From JAVVTQ01 sp036653595 (GTDB lineage Bacteria; Bacillota; Clostridia; Oscillospirales; Ruminococcaceae): 64,000 nt of DNA. The position numbers and the translations under genes were made by a program. The notes under the pieces were generated by a model. That model had not been told where the DNA came from and made no database searches. It saw only the letters and a list, made by a program, of their open reading frames with translations. Each line of letters begins with the position of its first letter. Within the stretch, counting starts at the first letter, position 1. Below are positions 43,672-51,676 of this stretch, in pieces. The stretch covers positions 62,001 to 126,000 of the forward strand of contig JAVVTQ010000001.1 of the NCBI GenBank assembly GCA_036653595.1, in the 5' to 3' direction.

Positions 43672-44166
43672 TCATATCTTAATTATACTGATTGTACTAT
43701 TATTGACCTTTAAAACTTTCAGCAAATCGTCGTATTTCAGCCAAACGGTCGCGGTGTTGTCATTTGGGTGAACACCGATTAAGTCACAGCTTGCAAGATC
43801 GCTGTCCAACACTATTTCTACGAATGATTCCGAGTCACTGCCGACACCGAGCGGGGAAACCGAGCCTTTTGTTTGTCCCAAATATTTTTGCAGTTTTTCC
43901 TCACTGGCAAACCCCAGCTTAGTGCAGCAGAGCTGCTCTCGTATCAAGCTCAAATCGGCCCTCTTTTCGCCCATCAGACACACGAGAAAAAGCCGCTTGC
44001 CCTTATCGTCGCGCAAGAAAAGATTCTTGATGATTTCGCCCTTGCCGCCTATGCCGAAAGCCTTGATTTCATCGATGGTAAAGGCCGCGGGGTGTTCGTC
44101 GACGGTGTAGTTTATTTTGAGACTATCGAGCAGCTCAAAGGCCGCTTTTCTTTTTAAGACATCCAT
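43672..44166 (-). CDS. YbaK/ProX-type aminoacyl-tRNA deacylase
   Basis: Editing protein of 164 residues that hydrolyses mischarged tRNA (Ala-tRNA-Pro in the ProX/PrdX group, Cys-tRNA-Pro in YbaK). Landmarks: HPAAFTIDE, KNLFLRDDKGKRLFLVCL, EKRADLSLIREQL, the GSVSPLG loop and HPNDNTATVWL. The KNLFLRD and GxHPNDNTA signatures point to the ProX (alanyl) branch. The start MDVLKRK removes a hydrophobic 49-residue extension that is out of family pattern. All conserved Lys and Asp residues appear present. Confidence 0.9.
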   Translation of the reverse strand: MDVLKRKAAFELLDSLKINYTVDEHPAAFTIDEIKAFGIGGKGEIIKNLFLRDDKGKRLFLVCLMGEKRADLSLIREQLCCTKLGFASEEKLQKYLGQTKGSVSPLGVGSDSESFVEIVLDSDLASCDLIGVHPNDNTATVWLKYDDLLKVLKVNNSTISIIKI

Positions 44167-44550
44167 GCAGAAACTCCATCCTAATATAATGCTTACAAAA
44201 TAGCTTTGTTCGCAAACGGCACCGTGCATCAAGAGCAAATATGCACTTGAAGCCTTTGGAAACCCAAGAGCTTCCGTGCGGCGCACATTGCGATAATGAA
44301 AATATAATACCACAAAAACAGACGAAAAACGACAGGGCTAAAAGTGCGGCTCCTCAAAATGCAAAAGCGAGGGAAATGTCGGCTGTTTTGATTTGCAGAA
44401 ACAAACAAAAACAAACGGCTCTCCCGCAAAGACGGTACAGCTCGGCGAATGCGTTTTGGCTGAACCTCAACGCGCCGCGGCATGTAAACATCCTTTTTGG
44501 CAAAGCCGTTTGATGAAATCGCTGTTATCAAAAAAATGCCGAGCAGTTAG
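44167..44550. other. Gene-free interval
   Basis: About 380 nt between two minus-strand genes. I see no RBS-linked ORF, hairpin with T-run, or repeat. Confidence 0.4.
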
Positions 44551-44898
44551 TTAACCGCGTTTGTACTCAATACTCTCAAAAATCAAAGTGTCGCCGTCGA
44601 GAGAGTAGTTTGCTTCCGCAGTATCAGATTCTTCGAGAACTGAGGTTGTTATTTCAAGGGTGTCTTCATCGATAACCTTGTAGGTGATTTCTGCCAGCTT
44701 CATCAGCTCACCGAGCTGAGCCGCTCCCTCGCCCATTGCTGTAAAATCAAGGCTAACGACGCCATCCTTAGCAAACGTCATCTCGGGGTTGTTCTTTGCA
44801 TCGGTGGGTTTCCATGTTCCGACAATGCTCTTGCCGCCGCAAGCGCAGAGCGAAAGGGCGAGCATAAGTACAAGAACTACAGAGATAATTTTTTTCAT
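44551..44898 (-). CDS. Small secreted lipoprotein
   Basis: Lipoprotein of 115 residues. Signal peptide MKKIISVVLVLMLALSL with lipobox L17-C-A-C20, so Cys20 is the likely lipidated residue. The mature part begins GGKSIVGTWK, a pattern typical of small lipocalin-like or DUF5640-type lipoproteins in Clostridia (GTWK...MTFxKDG...Y...DTLxI). Binding partner unknown. The ATG at 44898 has AGGACACTC-type context on the minus strand. Monocistronic. Confidence 0.85.
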   Translation of the reverse strand: MKKIISVVLVLMLALSLCACGGKSIVGTWKPTDAKNNPEMTFAKDGVVSLDFTAMGEGAAQLGELMKLAEITYKVIDEDTLEITTSVLEESDTAEANYSLDGDTLIFESIEYKRG

Positions 44899-45100
44899 CA
44901 AGAGTGTCCTCCAAAAATAATAGAGACTTATATTTCTAAAATGTGTCTCTTTATATTGTTACAATAACATATAACTTTAATTTTGTACACAGCTATTCCA
45001 TAAAAAGCCAGCATTGTCGCTGCTTATAAAGAGACTGGTACGGAAAGGTGCGAGCTCGAAATCGCGCGCGAAACAACGATGAAAAACACAGAGCGGCTGC

Positions 45101-45130
45101 AAATAAAAAGACCGCCCATTAAAGGGCGGC
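45101..45130 (-). terminator. Terminator after rpmB
   Basis: CCGCCC (45112-45117) and GGGCGG (45124-45129), extended by a C/G pair, followed on the minus strand by TCTTTTTATTT. It lies about 20 nt after the stop. Confidence 0.8.
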
Positions 45131-45150
45131 TTTTCAATTAACAGAGTATA

Positions 45151-45339
45151 TCAGACAGCGCGTGTTACCTTGCCGGAACGCAGGCAACGGGTGCAGGCGT
45201 AGATATGTTTGGGGGAACCTTCAACCATCGCTTTAACTCGCTGAACATTCGGCTTAAACATCCTGTTTGAACGCCTGTGGGAATGGGAAATCTGAATGCC
45301 GAAACTAACACCCTTTCCGCATATATCGCATTTTGCCAT
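45151..45339 (-). CDS. rpmB: Large ribosomal subunit protein bL28
   Basis: Ribosomal protein of 62 residues, the usual size for the Firmicutes form. It starts MAKCDICGKGVSFG and ends CTRCLRSGKV, so it is the zinc-binding (C+) type with four cysteines in two CxxC pairs. SHSHRRSNRMFKPNVQ is the conserved basic core. An AGGAGG-type RBS (minus strand, near 45348) supports the start. Monocistronic with its own terminator. Confidence 0.97.
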   Translation of the reverse strand: MAKCDICGKGVSFGIQISHSHRRSNRMFKPNVQRVKAMVEGSPKHIYACTRCLRSGKVTRAV

Positions 45340-45633
45340 CTTCTGCACCTCCTTTTTATTCAGTCACGGATAATATATTATCAGAGATAGAGCCAAATTG
45401 CAAGCAGTTTGCACGGCTGGGCAAAAAAGTTTTTCCAAGCTGCCAAAACGCGCGCATACGACAGTGTTCACCGATTATCAACAACATCGAACGTCAAATG
45501 ATTATAATATGCTTTACACGCGAGTGCAAGCAAAACTTCAAAAACAGGTGTCGCGCAGCACAAAGTTTTGGGTGCATCTGTTTTTATTGTAATTTTCGTG
45601 CGTTGCTTATATAATGATTAAAAGGGTGATTAT

Positions 45634-46293
45634 ATGAATTTTGATATTTCTACCATTATCGCGAGATTTGTGGTGCTTATAACTGCGATACCCGTGCATG
45701 AGGCGGCTCACGCATTTATTTCCAACAAGCTGGGCGATCCCACCGCTAAAAACTGCGGTCGCCTGACGCTCAACCCACTTGCTCATTTTGACATCATGGG
45801 AAGTCTGTGCCTTCTGCTGACCGGCATTGGCTGGGCGAAACCGGTGCCCATTGACGTCAGATACTTCCAAAACCGAAAGTCCGGCATGGCCATTTCCGCC
45901 TTGGCCGGCCCGGTGTCGAACCTGATTTTGGCGTACATCAGCATGATACTCTATAAAACATTGGCGTATTTTGCAATCATCAACAGTTTGACTTGGCTGG
46001 ATCCTATCTGCAGCGTGCTCTCGTTTATGGTTGTCATAAACGTGTCGCTCGGCATCTTCAACCTGCTTCCGGTTCCTCCGTTTGACGGTTCAAGGATATT
46101 CGGCGCGCTGCTGCCCGATAAAATTTATTTTGGAATCATGAAGTACGAGCAATATATTTTTATTGTGATTTTTGCACTGCTCATGTTCGGAGTGCTCGAC
46201 AAGCCCCTCTATATTGCAAACAGCGCTGTTACGAGCTGGATTGATTCCGGCACAAGATTTATCGACAAAATGGCATACTCATTTGCTAAATGA
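45634..46293 (+). CDS. Site-2 protease family (M50) membrane metallopeptidase
   Basis: Multi-spanning membrane zinc peptidase of 219 residues. The zinc motif PVHEAAHAF places His22, Glu23 and His26 in the first helix; the third ligand Asp is in VPPFDGSRIFGALLP. GDPTAKNCGRLTLNPLAHFD and IGWAKPVPID are also typical. The class is the short YwhC-like group common in Firmicutes, often next to scpA; substrate unknown. Its stop overlaps an alternative scpA start (ATGA), so coupling is likely. Confidence 0.94.
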   Translation: MNFDISTIIARFVVLITAIPVHEAAHAFISNKLGDPTAKNCGRLTLNPLAHFDIMGSLCLLLTGIGWAKPVPIDVRYFQNRKSGMAISALAGPVSNLILAYISMILYKTLAYFAIINSLTWLDPICSVLSFMVVINVSLGIFNLLPVPPFDGSRIFGALLPDKIYFGIMKYEQYIFIVIFALLMFGVLDKPLYIANSAVTSWIDSGTRFIDKMAYSFAK

Positions 46294-46310
46294 CACGCGG
46301 GAGCCTTCGA

Positions 46311-47024
46311 ATGGAAACAGTCAGCTATAAAATTGAAGATTTCGAGGGCCCTCTCGACGTCCTGCTCCATCTGGTGGTAAAGCACAAGATGGAGCTTTGG
46401 GATATTTGCATATACGAGCTGATTGACCAGTACCTGGCCTTTGTCGGTTCTGTGGAGACGGAGAAGCTCGAGTCGGCAAGCGAATTTCTCGAGATGGCGG
46501 CGAGACTTGTCTACATGAAATCGCTCGCGCTTTTGCCGCGCCAGGATGAGAAAGAGGAGCTTGAAAAGGAGCTCACAGGACAGCTCGTCGAGTACCATCT
46601 CTGCAAGCAGGCGGCTTCGCGGCTTCGTGATATGTCCGAGGGAATTTCTTTTTATGTGCGCGAACCGATGGAGCTGGATTTTGACAATGACTACAGCTTT
46701 TCACACGAGGCGCGCGTGCTGCTCGAGTCCTATCTCGGCATAATGGGAAGAGGAGTGCGCCTTTCAGAACCCGATCTCGGAGATTTCGAGCCGCTTGTGA
46801 CTGCGCCTATAGTCTCGGTCGCGTCGAGAATAGTGAGTGTGCTGAGAAACCTCAGAATAAGCCATGTGATGAAAATAGGCGACTTTTTCAAAAACAGCAG
46901 AAGCCGCAGCGAGGCAGTTGCAACTTTTCTCGGAATTCTCGAGCTTATAAAGGCGAAGAGAATTGAGGTCAACGATTCGGGAGATGTCACGGCAATAGAC
47001 AGAAAGAGAGACACGGTCGTATGA
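46311..47024 (+). CDS. scpA: Segregation and condensation protein A
   Basis: Kleisin subunit of the SMC-ScpA-ScpB condensin, needed for chromosome segregation. The 237-residue protein starts METVSYKIEDFEGPLDVLLHLV, the family signature, and has SEFLEMAARLVYMKSLALLP in the middle, an acidic linker and a C-terminal winged-helix (VATFLGILELIKAKRIEV). The ATG at 46311 follows GGGAG; an in-frame ATG at 46290 would add seven residues and overlap the M50 stop. The stop overlaps scpB. Confidence 0.96.
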   Translation: METVSYKIEDFEGPLDVLLHLVVKHKMELWDICIYELIDQYLAFVGSVETEKLESASEFLEMAARLVYMKSLALLPRQDEKEELEKELTGQLVEYHLCKQAASRLRDMSEGISFYVREPMELDFDNDYSFSHEARVLLESYLGIMGRGVRLSEPDLGDFEPLVTAPIVSVASRIVSVLRNLRISHVMKIGDFFKNSRSRSEAVATFLGILELIKAKRIEVNDSGDVTAIDRKRDTVV

Positions 47025-47590
47025 ATATGGAGTTTTACAAAGGCGCCGTCGAGGCCGTTTTGTTTGCCGTTGCAGAGCCGATATCGGCGGATAAGATAGC
47101 TTCGGCATTGGCAATTGAGAAAACAGACGTCGTGAGTTTGGTCAATGAAATAAAGAGCGAACAGGACGAGAAGGAGAGCGGGCTTTGCATTTTGCAATTT
47201 GATGACCGCTTCCAAATGGCGACACGGCCGTCGTACGGTGATTTTGTCGCGCGCGCTCTCGACAGCAGACGCAATGTGCCTCTGTCTCAAGCTGCGCTTG
47301 AGGTGCTGGCCATAGTGGCGTACAATCAGCCGGTTTCGCGCTCATTTATCGATCAGATAAGAGGTGTTGACAGCAGCTCATCTCTGCAAAATCTCATCAC
47401 AAAGAATCTGGTGTGCGAAGCAGGGAGGCTGGAGCTGCCCGGCAGGCCTTTGAGCTTCAAAACAACCGACAATTTTTTGCGCTGCTTTGGGCTGTCCTCC
47501 GCAGCGCAGCTGCCTCCGATTCACAGCGAGGAGATAGAATTTTCCATGGAGGACACCGAGGAAGAGTCCGAGGAGATGATGCTTAATTGA
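47021..47590 (+). CDS. scpB: Segregation and condensation protein B
   Basis: Condensin regulator of 189 residues made of two winged-helix domains; binds ScpA as a dimer. Landmarks: EAVLFAVAEPISADKIASAL, LSQAALEVLAIVAYNQPVSRSFIDQIRGVDSSSSLQNL and the final FKTTDNFLRCFGLSS. Acidic C-terminal tail. It overlaps scpA by 4 nt and DUF2953 by 4 nt. Confidence 0.96.
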   Translation: MNMEFYKGAVEAVLFAVAEPISADKIASALAIEKTDVVSLVNEIKSEQDEKESGLCILQFDDRFQMATRPSYGDFVARALDSRRNVPLSQAALEVLAIVAYNQPVSRSFIDQIRGVDSSSSLQNLITKNLVCEAGRLELPGRPLSFKTTDNFLRCFGLSSAAQLPPIHSEEIEFSMEDTEEESEEMMLN

Positions 47591-48207
47591 GCGTTTTTTT
47601 GCTTATACTAAAAATAATCGGATGGTTTTTGCTGGCGCTTTTGGCGCTGCTTGTCACAGCGCTCTTTATCCCTGTGACGGCGGTTGTGGGGCTTGAAAAT
47701 GGCGAATTCTATCTTTTTGTAAAATTTTTATTTTTTAAAATCAATGTTGCAAAGCTGTTGAATAAAGAGAAAAGGCAAAAGAAAAAAGAAGCGCCGGAAG
47801 GGATCCCTGAGGCCGCGGATGAGGGCGCAAAAAAAGAAAAAACCAAACTCGATTTCGATCTGATTAAGTCAATGATTCGCCCCGCGCTCGGTGCCGCCGG
47901 CTACTTTATCAAAAGGCTGAAGGTGAGAGATGTCGACGTCGTAATTGTGGTAACGGATGAGCGGCCGGACAAAATAGGGATAAACGTGGGCTGTATTTGG
48001 GCGGCACTGGGTGTGCTGATGGCGGAGTGCGCAAAGCTTTGGGGAGAGAACTTTTCGATAAGGGAGATGCGCATTATACCGGATTTTACAAGCAAATGTG
48101 ATGAAAAGGAAAAAATCGGTTGTAAAATCACGTCCTCGGCGTTTATAATGGTTGCGGCAGGTGCGGTATTCTTGCGCCGATGGTTTGACTATAAAAAATC
48201 TCATTGA
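47587..48207 (+). CDS. DUF2953 membrane protein
   Basis: Protein of 206 residues with an N-terminal hydrophobic segment (about 3-30) and a cytoplasmic or cell-wall-side domain with VRDVDVVIVVTDERPDKIGINVG, typical of DUF2953, followed by a second weak hydrophobic stretch near the C-terminus. The only plausible start is TTG at 47587, overlapping the scpB stop (TTGA), so it depends on coupling. DUF2953 genes commonly lie between scpB and ytfJ/gerW in spore formers, as here. Function unknown; a link to sporulation is inference. Confidence 0.8.
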   Translation: MSVFLLILKIIGWFLLALLALLVTALFIPVTAVVGLENGEFYLFVKFLFFKINVAKLLNKEKRQKKKEAPEGIPEAADEGAKKEKTKLDFDLIKSMIRPALGAAGYFIKRLKVRDVDVVIVVTDERPDKIGINVGCIWAALGVLMAECAKLWGENFSIREMRIIPDFTSKCDEKEKIGCKITSSAFIMVAAGAVFLRRWFDYKKSH

Positions 48208-48224
48208 CGGAGGTATAATATATT

Positions 48225-48617
48225 ATGGCTACAGAGCATCCAATTAATGACATGCTGAGTGTTGCTATGGGCAAAATAAAGGAAATGGCAAGCTCAAACA
48301 CGGTTATAGGAGATCCGATAACAATGCCCAACGGTGCGACGGCAATTCCGATATGCCGCGTCAGTCTCGGCTTCGCCTCGGGCGGATCAGATATCCCCAA
48401 CAAAAACAATTCCGACATATTCGGCGGCGGCACAGGCGGCGGTGTGAGCATAACCCCGATTGCCTTTCTTGTGTCGACAAAGACGGGCGATGTGAAGCTC
48501 ATGCAGCTCGACACCATAGGTACAACGGCGGACAACATTGTGCGAGCTGTACCCGAAGTTATCGACAAGGTTTCGGGCCTTTTTGCGGGAAATAAGAAAA
48601 AACAAGAAGAGATATAA
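48225..48617 (+). CDS. GerW/YtfJ family sporulation protein
   Basis: Protein of 130 residues in the GerW/YtfJ family, needed for normal spore germination in Bacillus (YtfJ). Landmarks: the N-terminal PINDMLSVAMGKIKEMASSNTVIGDPI, VSLGFASGGSD, and GGGTGGGVSITPIAFLV. Gly-rich in the middle. It lies 17 nt after DUF2953 with GGAGG upstream. Supports a sporulating host together with spoIIP. Confidence 0.93.
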   Translation: MATEHPINDMLSVAMGKIKEMASSNTVIGDPITMPNGATAIPICRVSLGFASGGSDIPNKNNSDIFGGGTGGGVSITPIAFLVSTKTGDVKLMQLDTIGTTADNIVRAVPEVIDKVSGLFAGNKKKQEEI

Positions 48618-48679
48618 AACAATATGAGGTCATTTCGCGCCCCGGTGCGAAATGACATATTTGTATCACAAGGAGATAT

Positions 48680-49408
48680 ATGGACGAGAGAATCCAGAAA
48701 GTGCTGTCTGAGCAGGGCTACTGCTCGCGCAGGGCTGCGGAGCAGATTATCAAAGAAGGGCGCGCAAAGCTCAACGGACATCCCGTATCGATTGGCGACA
48801 AGATGGACGTGCGCAAAGATATACTGACCATAGACGGCGAGCGCATTTTGATGGAAAAGGAAGTGCGCAAGCTATATTTTGCGCTGTATAAGCCAAGAGG
48901 CTATGTCACCACTACAAGCGACAGCCACGCGGACAAGACCATCATGGATTTGATTGGCGGCATCAACGAGCGCGTGTACCCGATAGGGCGGCTCGACAAG
49001 GACAGCGAGGGTCTGCTGCTGCTGACAAATGACGGCGATTTTACGAACATGCTCACTCACCCCTCCAAGGAGGTCGGCAAGCAGTACCGCGTGACGGTGA
49101 GGCCTGCGCCAAGTGAAGAGCAGCTGATAGAACTGTCCAGCGGCGTGAAGCTCGATGACGGTTATATCACGCAGCCTGCGACAATTCATGTGGTAGAAAG
49201 CTCCGCCGAGCGGGGCGTTTTTGAAATGGTGCTCACGGAGGGCAAAAATCGGCAGATTCGCAGAATGTGTGAAGCTGTGGGAATCACTGTTATCAGGCTC
49301 AAACGATTGGCTGTCGGCCCTGTGCGCATCGGGATGCTGCGTCCGGGAGAATACCGCGAGCTTAGAAAAGAAGAAATATCGGCGCTCAGAAACGCACACA
49401 ATAAATAA
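48680..49408 (+). CDS. rluB: 23S rRNA pseudouridine synthase RluB family
   Basis: Pseudouridine synthase of 242 residues acting on 23S rRNA. N-terminal S4 RNA-binding domain (about 1-60, ERIQKVLSEQGYCSRRAAEQII), then the RsuA catalytic domain with the catalytic Asp in GRLDKDSEGLLLLTNDG and KTYxV-like KQYRVTV, and TEGKNRQIRRMCEAVG. RluB versus RsuA/RluE cannot be fully separated without alignment, but the gene order after scpAB favours RluB. An AGGAG RBS lies upstream. Confidence 0.92.
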   Translation: MDERIQKVLSEQGYCSRRAAEQIIKEGRAKLNGHPVSIGDKMDVRKDILTIDGERILMEKEVRKLYFALYKPRGYVTTTSDSHADKTIMDLIGGINERVYPIGRLDKDSEGLLLLTNDGDFTNMLTHPSKEVGKQYRVTVRPAPSEEQLIELSSGVKLDDGYITQPATIHVVESSAERGVFEMVLTEGKNRQIRRMCEAVGITVIRLKRLAVGPVRIGMLRPGEYRELRKEEISALRNAHNK

Positions 49409-49451
49409 CGTTGACCAATTAAACCTTTGGCGGCACGGGCGCTTGTTGAAC

Positions 49452-49735
49452 CCGCGCAAGCAAAGGCCATTGACTTTCCAAAAAAAGGATTGTGTCATTT
49501 ATCAATTTAAAAATCGGCGATTTGATTTTCACCGACCGAGAAAAAATTGGTGATTTTGCCTTGTCGGCAGGCTGCTGCGGCAAAAATCCCAATGGTGTCC
49601 GCGCAAGCAAAGGCTATTGACTTTCCAAAAAAAAGGATTGTGTCATTTATCAATATAAAAACCGGCGATTTGATTTTCACCGACCGTGAAAAAAATTGGA
49701 GATTTTGCCTTGTCGGCAGGCTGCTGCGGCAAAAA
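49452..49735. repeat. Tandem pair of 147-bp repeats
   Basis: Two head-to-tail units (49452-49598 and 49599-49735) that begin CGCGCAAGCAAAGGC and end near GCTGCTGCGGCAAAAAT; the second is about 10 nt shorter at its end. They differ by a few substitutions and one-base indels in A runs. No coding role is visible. The minus-strand open frames across them are chance reads of the repeat. Confidence 0.8.
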
Positions 49736-49797
49736 TGGAAAACTTTTTCAGAAAAGCGGGAAAGCTCTTGCAAAAGGCGAAAAAAATCAAAATTATT

Positions 49798-49829
49798 TTG
49801 AAAACCTGCTGTTTGCAGTGGGTTTTTTG
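49798..49829 (+). terminator. Hairpin with T-run upstream of the carboxyltransferase operon
   Basis: AAAACC-TGC pairs with GCA-GGGTTTT with a bulge, ending in TTTT. The nearest upstream gene is rluB, 390 nt away. Confidence 0.5.
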
Positions 49830-49858
49830 TTGTGTTTTTAACAAAGATAGGTTATAAT
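49830..49858 (+). promoter_or_regulatory. Predicted promoter of the carboxyltransferase operon
   Basis: TTGTGT (49830-49835), 17 nt, TATAAT (49853-49858), about 50 nt before the first gene, whose RBS is AAGAGG. Confidence 0.55.
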
Positions 49859-49907
49859 TTAACCGATTTGGCTTTTATCCACTTCCACAAGAAAAGAGGT
49901 TTACCAT

Positions 49908-51245
49908 ATGTCCAAAACATCAAACAAAGGCACTGCATCGGATCGGCTGAAATTGCTGTTTGACGACGGTAATTTTGTCGAAATTGACTCCGCAGCCGGA
50001 AAAGACAGCGGTTCGGTGGCGGGCTACGGCAGTGTCGGAGGGGCTACTGTTTTTGCGTTTTGTCAGGACAGCAGCACAAAGTCAGGCGCCGTTGACACGG
50101 CTATGTCCCGCAAACTCTCAAAGGTCTGCGATCTCGCAGCAAAAACAGGCTCGCCCATCATCACAATTTACGACTCAAAGGGCGTGAAGTTCGACAACGG
50201 CTTTGCGTCGCTTGAGGCGTCGTCGGAAATTCTCAGAAAAACTTCCGAGCTATCGGGCGTTGTCCCGCAAATCGCCGTCGTTGTCGGAACATGTGCAGGT
50301 TTTTCGGCTATGTGCGCTGCAATGGCCGATGTTTGCATCATGTCTAAGGACGCCGAGCTTTTCAACACTGCACCTTTTATCGACAAGGCGAACGGCGGAG
50401 CCGAGAAAAATGTCGGAGACGCAGAGTTTGCACTAAAGTCAGGGGTTGCCGCGGTCATATGCGATGACGAGAATGCGGCAATAGCGAAAGCGGTGGAAAT
50501 CGCGAAAATGCTGCCCCTCAATAACCTCGCCGCGCTTCCTGTCTACGATTTTGAAGCGCCGAAAAACCCGAACGCCGAATGTCTCATAGAGCGCTATTTT
50601 GACGCCGACAGCGCCATAGCCCTCTTCGACGGTGTAGGAAAGCACTCGGCGGCGGCCTTGGCGACAATAGGCGGTATGCCCTGCGGTGTGGCAACGGTGT
50701 TTGGCAGAATGTGCAGACACGATACTGCGAAGATTGCAAAGCTTGTCGAGCTGTGCGATTCATTCAATTTGCCGATATTCACATTTGTCGACAGCGAGGG
50801 CTTTGTGCTTTCCGCAGAGAATGACCGCATGGGCGGCATAAGAAGCGGCGCAAGACTGGCGCAGGTGCTCGCAGAAGCAACCACTGCCAAAATCTGTGTC
50901 GTTACAGGCAAAGCGATAGGCTCGATGTTCACTGTTTTTGGCGGACGCAATGCCGGAAGCGACGTGACATATGCATGGCCGACAGCCGTTATCAGTCCGA
51001 TTGACCCAAAAGCGGCCGCAGAGCTTTTATGGAATGACAGAATCAAGAAAAACGACGACATTGCAGCGCTGGCCGAGGAGTATTCAAAAACTGTCGCATG
51101 TGCGCAAGAAGCCGCAAAGGCCGGGCTTATAGATGCGCTGGTTGCCCCCGAGACGACGAGAGAAGCACTCATATCGGCGGTGGACATGCTCGCGTCAAAG
51201 AGAGTTTCAAGGCTGCCCAAAAAGCACGGCAATATGCCGCTTTAA
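49908..51245 (+). CDS. Divergent biotin-dependent carboxyltransferase (MmdA/12S-like)
   Basis: Carboxyltransferase of 445 residues with two crotonase-like halves, the alpha-type subunit of methylmalonyl-CoA decarboxylase or 12S transcarboxylase. Recognisable: GYGSVGGATVFAFCQD, KVCDLAAKTGSPIITIYDSKG, VVPQIAVVVGTCAGFSA, LVELCDSFNLPIFTFVDSEGF and YAWPTAVISPI. It is shorter than typical (about 510), and active-site glycine motifs are altered: GPCAGGA reads GTCAGFS, and AYGGAYDVM reads AIGSMFTVF. Either its acyl-CoA substrate differs or activity is reduced. It is followed 34 nt later by a biotin carrier and then a 5S-like subunit. Confidence 0.85.
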   Translation: MSKTSNKGTASDRLKLLFDDGNFVEIDSAAGKDSGSVAGYGSVGGATVFAFCQDSSTKSGAVDTAMSRKLSKVCDLAAKTGSPIITIYDSKGVKFDNGFASLEASSEILRKTSELSGVVPQIAVVVGTCAGFSAMCAAMADVCIMSKDAELFNTAPFIDKANGGAEKNVGDAEFALKSGVAAVICDDENAAIAKAVEIAKMLPLNNLAALPVYDFEAPKNPNAECLIERYFDADSAIALFDGVGKHSAAALATIGGMPCGVATVFGRMCRHDTAKIAKLVELCDSFNLPIFTFVDSEGFVLSAENDRMGGIRSGARLAQVLAEATTAKICVVTGKAIGSMFTVFGGRNAGSDVTYAWPTAVISPIDPKAAAELLWNDRIKKNDDIAALAEEYSKTVACAQEAAKAGLIDALVAPETTREALISAVDMLASKRVSRLPKKHGNMPL

Positions 51246-51279
51246 TCATAATTTATAATATTTTATGGAGGTTTTACTT

Positions 51280-51660
51280 GTGAAAAGGTTTAATATAACA
51301 GTCAACGGACAAGCATATGACGTGACGGTCGATGAGGTAGGCGGAGCAGCCCCCGCCCCTGTGGCGGCTCCCGCACCTGTGGCAGCGCCTGTAGCTCCTG
51401 TGGCAGCTCCCGCGGCTGCACCCGCTCCTGCGGCGATACCTGCCAACGGAACAAAGATTGAGGCACCGATGCCCGGAAACATTCTCGACGTTGTCGTGAA
51501 GCCGGGAGATGTTGTCAAAGACGGTCAAAAGCTGGTAGTTCTTGAGGCGATGAAAATGGAAAACGATATTACCTCAAGTGTCAGCGGCACAGTCGTTTCT
51601 GTCGCCGTAGCAAAGGGCGATGTTGTCTCCACAGGCGACACGCTTGTGGTCATCGGCTGA
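51280..51660 (+). CDS. Biotin carboxyl carrier protein
   Basis: Carrier subunit of 126 residues. A short N-terminal domain (VKRFNITVNGQAYDVTVDEV) is joined by an Ala/Pro linker (about 23-55) to a biotinyl domain with EAMKMEND, Lys92 being the biotinylation site. This is the 1.3S/GCDC/OadG-linker type. The GTG at 51280 is chosen because GGAGG lies 8 nt upstream (51267-51271); the ATG at 51265 overlaps that RBS. It carries CO2 between the two carboxyltransferase subunits on either side. Confidence 0.93.
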   Translation: MKRFNITVNGQAYDVTVDEVGGAAPAPVAAPAPVAAPVAPVAAPAAAPAPAAIPANGTKIEAPMPGNILDVVVKPGDVVKDGQKLVVLEAMKMENDITSSVSGTVVSVAVAKGDVVSTGDTLVVIG

Positions 51661-51676
51661 TATAGGAGAATAAAAA

